Below, piece after piece: positions 32,722-40,250 of a stretch of 48,957 nt of DNA (position 1 is its first letter; the number at the start of each line of letters is the position of its first letter). The position numbers and the translations under genes are program-made. The notes beneath the pieces are model-generated. The model worked only from the letters and a program-made list of their open reading frames with translations. It searched no databases and was not told the origin of the DNA. The stretch comes from Methylomonas sp. GTDB lineage: Bacteria; Pseudomonadota; Gammaproteobacteria; Methylococcales; Methylomonadaceae. Location: NCBI RefSeq assembly GCF_023228165.1, contig NZ_JALOBS010000034.1, forward strand, positions 1-48,957, read 5' to 3'.

Positions 32722-33578
32722 AAAAAACTGCACTTTTAATGCTCTGCGCTCATTTTGGCCTGATGGCCGAAGCGGGCGCGCTGCCTGTCAATAATTCCGG
32801 CTATCAGGGAAATGCTGGCTATGGAGCACCTGCCGCGGGTGCCGATAGCGCTATTTTTGAAGTATTAGGAAGATTGGAGCAGTTGCAATTGGAAGTGCAG
32901 CAACTCAGAGGTATGGTGGAAGAGCAGTCTCAAACCATAGCCGATCTGGAGCGTAAGCAAAGCAACATGTATTCGGACTTGGACGATAGGATACAGTTGC
33001 TGAGTTCGCCGGTTCAACCCGCGGCAGCCCAACCTGCCGCCGAGGGAGCCGCTCAGGCAGCGACGCCTGCAAGTGCGGCAACGACGCCTGAACAGTCCGC
33101 GGCGGCGTCAGTCGCCACGGCTGCACCTACGCCCACGGCGCCAGCCCCTGTGGTTGAAGCCACAGCCGCCGAGCCTTCGCCTGTGGCGGCAACCGCAAAA
33201 GCGAGTGAAAAAGAGCGTTACCAAGAGGCGTATGAAACCTTGCGGAACGGCCATAATGCTCGGGCCATCCAAATGTTCGAAGCTTTGCAAACCGACTATC
33301 CGGCGGGTGAATTCAGCGATAACTCCCAATATTGGCTGGGTGAAGCCTACAAAATCAATCGAGAATACGATAAGGCACGGGCGGCATTCAATAAGGTTGT
33401 TAATCAGTATCCCAATAGTTCAAAGGTGCCGGATGCATTATTAAAACTGGGTTACATTGAATTCGACCAACAAAATCTGGCCAAAGCGCGTGATTATTTG
33501 ACCCGGATTACCACCAGCTATCCCGAAACTACTGCCGCGCATTTGGCGAGTAAAAAACTGGCGCAAATACCGCAATAA
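32718..33578 (+). CDS. cpoB: CpoB (YbgF), Tol-Pal system periplasmic TPR protein
   Basis: CpoB links outer-membrane constriction to PBP1B-driven wall synthesis. The 286-residue protein starts at the ATG overlapping the pal stop; a longer frame from 32682 is inside pal. It has a signal peptide (cleavage near AEAGA), an N-terminal coiled coil that trimerises (about 38-88), a Pro/Ala-rich linker (about 95-165) and three TPR units (about 170-286), including YWLGEAYKINREYDKA and PDALLKLGYIEFD. Confidence 0.95.
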   Translation: MKKTALLMLCAHFGLMAEAGALPVNNSGYQGNAGYGAPAAGADSAIFEVLGRLEQLQLEVQQLRGMVEEQSQTIADLERKQSNMYSDLDDRIQLLSSPVQPAAAQPAAEGAAQAATPASAATTPEQSAAASVATAAPTPTAPAPVVEATAAEPSPVAATAKASEKERYQEAYETLRNGHNARAIQMFEALQTDYPAGEFSDNSQYWLGEAYKINREYDKARAAFNKVVNQYPNSSKVPDALLKLGYIEFDQQNLAKARDYLTRITTSYPETTAAHLASKKLAQIPQ

Positions 33579-33585
33579 TTTTTGA

Positions 33586-34230
33586 ATGGATTTATCGCTC
33601 CGCATTACCGAAATTTTTTATTCCTTGCAAGGCGAGTCGAATACGGTAGGGTTACCTACGGTATTTATTCGTTTGACCGGGTGTCCGCTGCGCTGCGGTT
33701 ATTGTGATACCGCTTATGCTTTTAATGGTGGGGAAAAACAAACCCTGCGGCAAATTATGTCGCAAGTCAAAAGTTACGCTACCCCTTATGTCACCGTGAC
33801 AGGCGGCGAACCGCTGGCGCAACCGGCTTGCAATGCGCTGATGGTTGAATTGCTCGATGCGGGTTTTCATGTGTCTTTGGAAACCAGCGGCGCATTGGAT
33901 GTTTCATCCGTCGACCCCCGCGTTGTAAAGGTGATGGATTTGAAAACCCCCGGATCGGGAGAGCTGCGGCGTAACCTGTATAGTAATATCAGCTACCTAA
34001 CCGCGCAGGATCAGGTCAAATTCGTGATTGCCGACGAGGCGGATTATGAGTGGTCCAAGCAGCAGCTGGCCGAGTATGGGTTGACGGAACGTTGCCAGGT
34101 GTTGTTTTCGCCCGTGATGGGCGCTATGCCGGCAGTCAGTTTGGCCAACAGGATATTGGCGGATCAATTACCGGTTCGGTTTCAAATTCAATTGCACAAA
34201 TATCTTTGGGATGATGCACGAGGAAAATAG
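33586..34230 (+). CDS. queE: 7-carboxy-7-deazaguanine synthase QueE
   Basis: A radical SAM enzyme of queuosine (or 7-deazaguanine) synthesis that contracts the pterin ring of carboxytetrahydropterin. The 214-residue protein carries C33-x3-C37-x2-C40 (CPLRCGYC) for the 4Fe-4S cluster, YSLQGES at the N-terminus and the TGGEP SAM-contact motif. It lies 7 bp after cpoB and overlaps or abuts queC, a common arrangement after the tol genes in gammaproteobacteria. Confidence 0.96.
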   Translation: MDLSLRITEIFYSLQGESNTVGLPTVFIRLTGCPLRCGYCDTAYAFNGGEKQTLRQIMSQVKSYATPYVTVTGGEPLAQPACNALMVELLDAGFHVSLETSGALDVSSVDPRVVKVMDLKTPGSGELRRNLYSNISYLTAQDQVKFVIADEADYEWSKQQLAEYGLTERCQVLFSPVMGAMPAVSLANRILADQLPVRFQIQLHKYLWDDARGK

Positions 34231-34240
34231 CCTAAAGGCC

Positions 34241-34924
34241 ATGAATAGCAGTGAGCACAAAAAGGCCATCATTTTATTGTCCGGGGGCTTGGACTCCATT
34301 ACGGTGTTGGCACTTGCAAAACAGCAGGGTTTCGATTGTTACGCACTGAGTTTTGATTATGGGCAGCGGCATAATGCCGAACTAGCGGCCGCCCAGAATA
34401 TTGCCCGGAAATACCAGGTTTTAGACCACAAAATCATTCGTCTCGGTTTGGACAGTATCGGTGGTTCGGCCCTGACCGATGATCATATCGATGTGCCTAG
34501 GTCACCTCAAGAAGGCATTCCGGTAACCTATGTGCCGGCTCGTAATACCATTTTTTTGTCTTTTGCCTTGGGTTGGGCGGAAGTGTTGAATGCGCATGAC
34601 GTATTTATCGGTGTTAATGCGGTGGACTATTCCGGGTATCCGGATTGCCGGCCGGCCTTTATCAAAGCTTTTCAGGATATGGCTAATCTGGCCACTAAAG
34701 CCGGCGTTGAAGGTCATGAAATCCAAATTCATACCCCGTTGATTGCATTGAGCAAAGCCGAGATTATCGCTCGGGGTATCGGTTTGGAGGTGGACTATGC
34801 AAGCACGGTGTCTTGTTACGCCGCAGACCAACGAGGCAGGGCATGCGGCAGTTGCGATGCCTGTCGCCTTCGCAAGGCAGGATTTGCTGCGTTGGCGGTG
34901 GCCGATCCAACTTGTTACCAGTAA
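34241..34924 (+). CDS. queC: 7-cyano-7-deazaguanine synthase QueC
   Basis: QueC turns 7-carboxy-7-deazaguanine into preQ0 with ATP and ammonia. The PP-loop motif LLSGGLDSIT is at the N-terminus, and the zinc site is C-x9-C-x2-C-x2-C (CYAADQRGRACGSCDAC). The start is uncertain: the ATG at 34241 gives the usual N-terminus (227 residues), while an ATG at 34211 inside queE would add ten residues and a 20-bp overlap. Confidence 0.95.
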   Translation: MNSSEHKKAIILLSGGLDSITVLALAKQQGFDCYALSFDYGQRHNAELAAAQNIARKYQVLDHKIIRLGLDSIGGSALTDDHIDVPRSPQEGIPVTYVPARNTIFLSFALGWAEVLNAHDVFIGVNAVDYSGYPDCRPAFIKAFQDMANLATKAGVEGHEIQIHTPLIALSKAEIIARGIGLEVDYASTVSCYAADQRGRACGSCDACRLRKAGFAALAVADPTCYQ

Positions 34925-34925
34925 G

Positions 34926-34947
34926 GCATTTTTCAGCTAAAAAATGC
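34926..34947. terminator. Weak AT-rich hairpin after queC
   Basis: GCATTTTT (34926-34933) pairs with AAAAATGC (34940-34947) around a 6-nt loop, directly after the queC stop. There is no T-run, so it is a poor terminator, but it may mark the 3' end of the tol-que transcript. Confidence 0.35.
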
Positions 34948-34971
34948 ACCAGCGCGGTTTGTGGATTATGC

Positions 34972-34999
34972 TAACGGCTTTACGAGCGCGTCCCGATAA
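34972..34999 (+). promoter_or_regulatory. Candidate sigma-28 promoter of the mini-receptor/ODP pair
   Basis: TAAC, 16 bp, CCCGATAA resembles the FliA consensus TAAA-N15-GCCGATAA: seven of eight -10 bases and three of four -35 bases, with one extra spacer base. It ends 18 bp before the first ATG. If real, it places the next two genes in the flagellar/chemotaxis regulon. Confidence 0.45.
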
Positions 35000-35017
35000 T
35001 CAAATACCGAGCATATT

Positions 35018-35632
35018 ATGCCAATGAGTCAAAACAAATCCCAATTTGTTGCCGTTGCTTCAATCGCCGCGGAATTGAGCGCCGTCATGGAAGTAGCCAA
35101 GGAGATTTCGCTGGCCGCCGCCAATGCCAAAGCCATTGCCTTTAGGGCCGGTGAAAAAGCTAGAGGGTTTCAGCCCATTACGGATTTTATTAACGAGCTG
35201 GCAAAGGAAACCATAGAGCTGGTCAATAATATCAACGAACATGCGCTAAAGCTTTACCGGTTGACGGTCAAGGAACACAGAATGTCAGAAGCTTGCAAAC
35301 GCTTTGAGAAAGTTGCGGTCAGCGCCTCGGCTGCGCCCTACGCAAGTTCGCTGACTCCATCCTTGCAGCAAGCCCGGCAGCGGCGCACCGACTGCCGGCG
35401 GCAATTTTCACGGCATGTTTCAGAATTACTGACCCAGCTTGCCGATGTGATGCATCCGGCCCGAGCTGCACGGGTTATTGCCGCGAACTCCCGGATTGAG
35501 GCGTCCCAGGCCGGAGAATATTTACAAAGTCTGCAAGCGGTGGCTGAAAGCGTGGACAATGCCGCCCAAATCATTCATGACAAAGTGCATAAATGTCGAA
35601 GCGCACTAAGTATGATTAATGCTGTCGACTAA
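35018..35632 (+). CDS. Soluble mini-chemoreceptor-like protein
   Basis: A 204-residue, wholly helical protein without signal peptide or membrane segment. Residues about 26-75 resemble the tip of a chemoreceptor (MCP) signalling hairpin: SLAAANAKAIAFRAGEKARG, then GFQPITDFINELAKETI, which parallels the usual N-L-L-A-L-N-A-A-I-E-A-A-R-A-G-E..G-R-G-F motif. It is far shorter than a normal MCP, has no ligand domain and no HAMP, and the remaining 130 residues look like a second helical bundle. It probably couples to CheA/CheW. The gene 42 bp downstream encodes an ODP-like protein, a likely sensor partner. A second ATG lies two codons in. Confidence 0.7.
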   Translation: MPMSQNKSQFVAVASIAAELSAVMEVAKEISLAAANAKAIAFRAGEKARGFQPITDFINELAKETIELVNNINEHALKLYRLTVKEHRMSEACKRFEKVAVSASAAPYASSLTPSLQQARQRRTDCRRQFSRHVSELLTQLADVMHPARAARVIAANSRIEASQAGEYLQSLQAVAESVDNAAQIIHDKVHKCRSALSMINAVD

Positions 35633-35674
35633 CTCTCGAATACACGGAATATTAGCAAAGAGGCAAAGTTATCC

Positions 35675-36403
35675 ATGAAAATGACTAAAATTTACGAGGG
35701 GGCCTACCAATGGATCATGTATGGCCGCGACCCGTATAAACCGGATAACATTATTGACACTAATCAATATGTGGTGCGTACCGAAAACCGTTGTTTACTG
35801 ATCGATCCAGGCGGCATAGAATTATTTGCACCCATGCTGGCTGCGGTGTTACATCACGCTCCGGTGGATGAAATTACCGATTTGTTTGCCTCGCACCAGG
35901 ATCCGGATATCATTTCTTCCTTGGGTTTGTGGGGCCAAGCCTTGCCGCACGCCAAATTGCATGCAGCCGGGTTGTGGGAAGGTTTTTTGCGTCATTTTGG
36001 CTGCGAAAGTATCCAATATGTACCGATTCCGGATGCGGGCGGTGTTATCAATCTGGGGAGTGTGGAGCTACAAATTGTGCCCGCCCATTATTTGCATTCT
36101 TCCGCTAATTTCAATATTTATGACCCGCAGGCTAAAATTTTCTTTTCCGGGGATATTGGTGCGGCGCTTGAAGGTCCCGGTCAGCCGGTATTTGTAGAGA
36201 ATTTTGATGCGCATGTTGAAAAAATGCGCTTCTTTCACCAACGCTGGATGCCGTCCAATCAAGCCAAACGGGTATGGATAGATCGGGTGCGAAGTCTGGA
36301 TGTCGAGATCCTTGCACCCCAGCACGGGCGCATGTTTAAGGGCGATGATGTGAAGCGGTTTTTGGACTGGTTTGAAGCTTTACAAGTCGGGATTGCCGTA
36401 TAA
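35675..36403 (+). CDS. ODP-type metallo-beta-lactamase-fold protein (oxygen/iron sensor candidate)
   Basis: The 242-residue protein has the metallo-beta-lactamase fold of flavo-diiron proteins but no flavodoxin domain. Probable metal ligands are H74, D76 and D78 (ASHQDPDII), H138 (PAHYLHS), D160 (FSGDIGAAL) and H217 (PQHGRM). The position of the last His in the H-x-E/D-x-D-H motif is Ile79. ODP proteins, described in Treponema denticola, bind a di-iron/oxygen centre and report to chemoreceptors. Here the neighbour is a mini-receptor with no sensory domain of its own, which fits such a partnership. An enzymatic role cannot be excluded. Confidence 0.75.
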   Translation: MKMTKIYEGAYQWIMYGRDPYKPDNIIDTNQYVVRTENRCLLIDPGGIELFAPMLAAVLHHAPVDEITDLFASHQDPDIISSLGLWGQALPHAKLHAAGLWEGFLRHFGCESIQYVPIPDAGGVINLGSVELQIVPAHYLHSSANFNIYDPQAKIFFSGDIGAALEGPGQPVFVENFDAHVEKMRFFHQRWMPSNQAKRVWIDRVRSLDVEILAPQHGRMFKGDDVKRFLDWFEALQVGIAV

Positions 36404-36449
36404 AACAAGCATTTGCCTTGAATAATGGTTATAATTCGCCAAAAATGAG

Positions 36450-36475
36450 CCCTCGTCGCAAGACGGGGGTTTTTT
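36450..36475 (+). terminator. Intrinsic terminator after the ODP gene
   Basis: CCCTCGTC and GACGGGGG form an 8-bp stem (one G-U pair) with loop GCAA, followed by six T. It cleanly separates the mini-receptor/ODP unit from miaB. Confidence 0.85.
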
Positions 36476-36508
36476 GTTAGAGAGCGTAGTTGGAGTATCT
36501 CATCGAGC

Positions 36509-37888
36509 ATGGCGCAAAAACTTTATATACAAACTAACGGTTGTCAGATGAACGAGTACGATTCCGATAAGATGCGGGATGTACTGATGGCCTCGCATGG
36601 CTTGGAATTGACCGATATTCCGGAACAAGCCGATGTTTTATTGTTAAATACCTGTTCTATAAGGGAAAAGGCCCAGGAGAAGGTGTTTTCCGCTGTCGGG
36701 CGCTGGAAAAAAATTAAAGACAAACGTCCGGATGTCATCATCGGTGTCGGCGGTTGCGTGGCCAGTCAGGAAGGGGCGGCAATTCAAAAGCGCGCGCCGT
36801 ATGTGGACATCGTTTTCGGGCCGCAAACCCTGCATCGTCTGCCGGAATTGTTGAACAAAGCCCGTAACGGTGATTCGCATGTCGTGGATATTTCGTTTCC
36901 GGAGATCGAAAAATTCGACAATCTGCCCGAACCCCGCGCCGAAGGCCCCAAGGCCTTTGTTTCGGTGATGGAAGGTTGCAGTAAGTACTGTACCTATTGC
37001 GTGGTGCCTTATACTCGCGGCGAAGAAGTCAGTCGACCGTTAAAAGATGTAATTGCCGAGATCGAAGCCCTGGCGGCGCAAGGCGTGCGGGAAATCAATC
37101 TGCTGGGGCAAAATGTCAATGCTTATCGCGGCGAAATGGATGACGGCGACATTGCCAGTTTTGCGTTGCTGCTGCATTTCGTTGCCGCCGTGGATGGCAT
37201 AGATCGTATTCGCTTCACAACGTCGCACCCCTTGGAATTTACCGACGATATCATCGAAGCTTTTACCGAAATTCCGCAACTGGTGAATCATTTGCATTTA
37301 CCGGTACAAAGCGGCAGCAATCGGATACTGGCCGAAATGAAACGGGGACACGCCCGCGAGGACTATCTGGAAATTATGCGCAAAATCAAAGCGGCGCGTC
37401 CGGGAATCAGTCTGTCTTCCGATTTCATTATCGGCTTCCCGGGCGAGACCGAACAGGATTTTGAGGACACCATGGCTTTGATCGAAGAAGTGGGCTTCGA
37501 TTTTTCCTACAGCTTTATTTTCAGCGCCAGACCCGGCACGCCAGCGGCGAATTATCCCGACGATGTCGGCATGGAAGTAAAGGAGCACCGCTTGCAGCGT
37601 CTAAAAACGCGCTTGAACGAAATGTTTATGAGCATTTCCGAATCCATGATCGGCTCGGTGCAAAGCATACTGGTCGAAGGTGTTTCAAAGAAAAACCCTT
37701 TGCATCTGACCGGACGCACCGAAAACAATCGGGTAGTTAATTTTGCCGCCCATCCACGCTTGATTGGCCAGTTTGTGGATGTGCTGATTACCGAAGCATT
37801 ACCAAATTCGCTACGCGGTCGTCTGGTGGAATCCTCCGTCGAAAAAATTATGCAAAATACCCCACAGGGCATAAAGGTCGCGTGTTGA
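36509..37888 (+). CDS. miaB: tRNA-2-methylthio-N6-isopentenyladenosine synthase MiaB
   Basis: MiaB adds a methylthio group to i6A37 of tRNAs reading UNN codons. The 459-residue protein has the N-terminal methylthiotransferase domain with three cluster cysteines (TNGCQMN, LLNTCSIRE and VGGCVAS), the radical SAM motif CSKYCTYC, and a C-terminal TRAM domain (about 385-450). It starts the miaB-phoH-ybeY-corC group typical of proteobacteria. Confidence 0.97.
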   Translation: MAQKLYIQTNGCQMNEYDSDKMRDVLMASHGLELTDIPEQADVLLLNTCSIREKAQEKVFSAVGRWKKIKDKRPDVIIGVGGCVASQEGAAIQKRAPYVDIVFGPQTLHRLPELLNKARNGDSHVVDISFPEIEKFDNLPEPRAEGPKAFVSVMEGCSKYCTYCVVPYTRGEEVSRPLKDVIAEIEALAAQGVREINLLGQNVNAYRGEMDDGDIASFALLLHFVAAVDGIDRIRFTTSHPLEFTDDIIEAFTEIPQLVNHLHLPVQSGSNRILAEMKRGHAREDYLEIMRKIKAARPGISLSSDFIIGFPGETEQDFEDTMALIEEVGFDFSYSFIFSARPGTPAANYPDDVGMEVKEHRLQRLKTRLNEMFMSISESMIGSVQSILVEGVSKKNPLHLTGRTENNRVVNFAAHPRLIGQFVDVLITEALPNSLRGRLVESSVEKIMQNTPQGIKVAC

Positions 37889-38865
37889 CAGCAGTTCAAT
37901 ATTCACAGGAAATTACCTTATTACCGGCGGATAACCAACGCTTGTCGAACTTCTGCGGTCAACTTGACATTCATCTACGGCAGATTGAGCAACGGCTACA
38001 TGTGGATATCGCTAATCGCAGCAATCATTTTAAAATTACCGGTGTCGACGCTGCCGTTAAGGCGGCCTGCGCGGTGATGCAAAAATTATTCGATCAGGCG
38101 GATAAAGAAGAGATTACTCCTGAACAAGTGCATTTGAGCTTACAGGATGCCAGTATCGATCAATTGTTGCAGCAGGCACAGGCGCTTAAGCCCGATCCGG
38201 TTGCCATCAAAACCAAGCGTGGTGTTATAAAAGGTCGGGGGGAAAACCAGCAGGAATATTTGCGCAAGATTCTTAGTCATGATATTAATTTCGGCGTCGG
38301 CCCCGCCGGTACCGGCAAAACCTTTTTGGCGGTGGCCTGTGCGGTGGATGCGTTGCAAAACGAAACCGTACGACGCATCATTTTAGTCCGGCCCGCAGTG
38401 GAAGCCGGTGAAAAATTAGGCTTCTTGCCCGGCGATATGGCGCAAAAAGTCGATCCTTATTTGCGGCCTTTATACGATGCCTTGTACGATATGTTGGGTT
38501 TTGAGCGTGTGGAAAAGCTATTGGAAAAGAATGTCATTGAAGTGGCGCCCCTGGCGTTCATGCGCGGGCGCACCCTAAACGATTCGTTTATTATTTTGGA
38601 TGAAGCACAAAATACCACTACCGAGCAAATCAAAATGTTTCTGACCCGGGTAGGTTTCGGTTCCACGGCAGTGATTACAGGCGATGTGACCCAAATCGAT
38701 TTGCCTAGTGAAAAGATGTCAGGCCTGAAGCATGTGCTTAAGGTATTACATGATGTGGAAGGTATCAGTTTTACCTTTTTCGGTGTCCGGGATGTGGTCA
38801 GGCATCCTTTGGTGCAGCGTATCGTTGCTGCTTATGATCGTTACGAGCAGGAACAGACTTCGTAA
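37885..38865 (+). CDS. ybeZ: PhoH-like ATPase (YbeZ)
   Basis: A 326-residue PhoH-family ATPase with Walker A VGPAGTGKTFLAV, Walker B FIILDEAQNTT and a short N-terminal KH-like domain. YbeZ works with the RNase YbeY in rRNA processing and ribosome quality control. The start is probably TTG at 37885, 7 nt after a GG-rich site and overlapping the miaB stop (TTGA); an in-frame GTG at 37882 is the alternative. Confidence 0.93.
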   Translation: MTAVQYSQEITLLPADNQRLSNFCGQLDIHLRQIEQRLHVDIANRSNHFKITGVDAAVKAACAVMQKLFDQADKEEITPEQVHLSLQDASIDQLLQQAQALKPDPVAIKTKRGVIKGRGENQQEYLRKILSHDINFGVGPAGTGKTFLAVACAVDALQNETVRRIILVRPAVEAGEKLGFLPGDMAQKVDPYLRPLYDALYDMLGFERVEKLLEKNVIEVAPLAFMRGRTLNDSFIILDEAQNTTTEQIKMFLTRVGFGSTAVITGDVTQIDLPSEKMSGLKHVLKVLHDVEGISFTFFGVRDVVRHPLVQRIVAAYDRYEQEQTS

Positions 38866-38868
38866 AGC

Positions 38869-39330
38869 ATGAATTATCTGGACATACAAATCGCTACCGA
38901 AAGTAGCGATTACCCCGCTGAACAGCTGTTTCAACGCTGGGTCGACACCGTATTGGCCGATCCGGGTCAAGATGCTGAAATCGTGATTCGTTTGGTTGAC
39001 GAAGCGGAAATGGCCGAATTGAATCAGCAGTATCGGCATAAGCCCGGCCCTACCAATATTCTGAGTTTTCCTTTTGAAGCACCGGCGGGCATGACGCTGG
39101 ATTTACTGGGCGATCTGGTCATCTGCGTTCCCTTGATTGCCCGGGAAGCCAGACAACAACATAAATTGCCCGAGCAGCACTGGGCGCATATCACCATTCA
39201 CGGTACCTTGCATTTACTCGGTTATGATCATATTGAAGAAACCGAAGCCGAAGAAATGGAAGCACTGGAAATAAAGTTTTTGAACGTGTTAAATATAGCT
39301 AACCCCTATCAGGAAGCGAGTACGCAATGA
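38869..39330 (+). CDS. ybeY: Endoribonuclease YbeY
   Basis: A 153-residue single-strand endoribonuclease for 16S rRNA 3' maturation and ribosome quality control. The zinc site HGTLHLLGYDH (H-x3-H-x5-H) is intact, and the N-terminal RLVDEAEMAELNQQYRHKPGPT is typical. It starts 3 bp after phoH and overlaps corC by ATGA. Confidence 0.96.
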   Translation: MNYLDIQIATESSDYPAEQLFQRWVDTVLADPGQDAEIVIRLVDEAEMAELNQQYRHKPGPTNILSFPFEAPAGMTLDLLGDLVICVPLIAREARQQHKLPEQHWAHITIHGTLHLLGYDHIEETEAEEMEALEIKFLNVLNIANPYQEASTQ

Positions 39331-40166
39331 GCGACGGTTATCCCCCGAGTAGTCAGCCCCATCAGAGAAGTTTGCTGGAACGTATCAGCCATTTCCTGAC
39401 TGGGGAGCCGCAAGATCAAGAAGATTTACTGGAAATACTGAGAGAGTCGGAAGAAAAGCACCTGCTGGATTCCGATTCGTTAGCCATGATCGAAGGCGTC
39501 ATGCAAGTCTCCGAAATGCGCGTCAGAGATATCATGATTCCCCGCTCACAAATGGTGGTAGTGCCTCGCGAAGCCGAACTGGAAACTATTTTTCCGTTGG
39601 TGATCGAATTTGCCCACTCCCGTTTCCCTGTTATTGAAGAAGACCGCAGCAAGGTGGTCGGAATTCTGCTGGTTAAGGATCTCCTTACCCATGTGCTGCA
39701 AAACAAAGCTCTTAAGGTTGAAGATGTGATGCGGTCGGTAAGTGTGGTACCGGAAAGCAAGCGTTTAAATGTATTGTTAAAAGAGTTTCGTACCGAACGC
39801 AATCATATGGCGATTGTGGTCGACGAATACGGTAATGCCGCTGGCTTGGTTACCATTGAGGATGTGCTGGAACAAATTGTCGGCGCCATTGAGGACGAAC
39901 ATGACGAAGACGAAACTCAGGATTACATCTCGCAGCGCAGCGAACGCGAATTCATAGTCAGCGCTTTGACGCCGATAGCGGATTTTAACGAGTATTTTGA
40001 AGTCGACCTGGAAAACAGCGAATGCGATACTGTGGGAGGCTTGATTTTACAAAGATTGGAACACTTTCCCAAAAAAGGCGAAAAGGTTGAGATCGAGGAT
40101 TTTAATTTTGAAGTACTGCGGGCCGATAATCGCCGGGTGCATTTGCTGAAGTTGAAAATCAAATAA
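39327..40166 (+). CDS. corC: CorC/HlyC-family CBS domain protein
   Basis: A 279-residue soluble protein with two CBS domains (about 65-195; MRVRDIMIPRSQM and DEYGNAAGLVTIEDVLEQIV) and a C-terminal CorC_HlyC domain (about 200-279). In enterics CorC influences magnesium and cobalt efflux; binding of a nucleotide by the CBS pair is likely. It normally precedes lnt, but here a convergent sensor gene follows, so the group ends at corC. Confidence 0.94.
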   Translation: MSDGYPPSSQPHQRSLLERISHFLTGEPQDQEDLLEILRESEEKHLLDSDSLAMIEGVMQVSEMRVRDIMIPRSQMVVVPREAELETIFPLVIEFAHSRFPVIEEDRSKVVGILLVKDLLTHVLQNKALKVEDVMRSVSVVPESKRLNVLLKEFRTERNHMAIVVDEYGNAAGLVTIEDVLEQIVGAIEDEHDEDETQDYISQRSEREFIVSALTPIADFNEYFEVDLENSECDTVGGLILQRLEHFPKKGEKVEIEDFNFEVLRADNRRVHLLKLKIK

Positions 40167-40250
40167 TCTAAAATCGGCCGGCTTCTATCCGGGGGGGGTG
40201 TTGTTTCGGACGCCCAATCTTCAGCGATCCATTTAAGCAGATGTTGCGGG

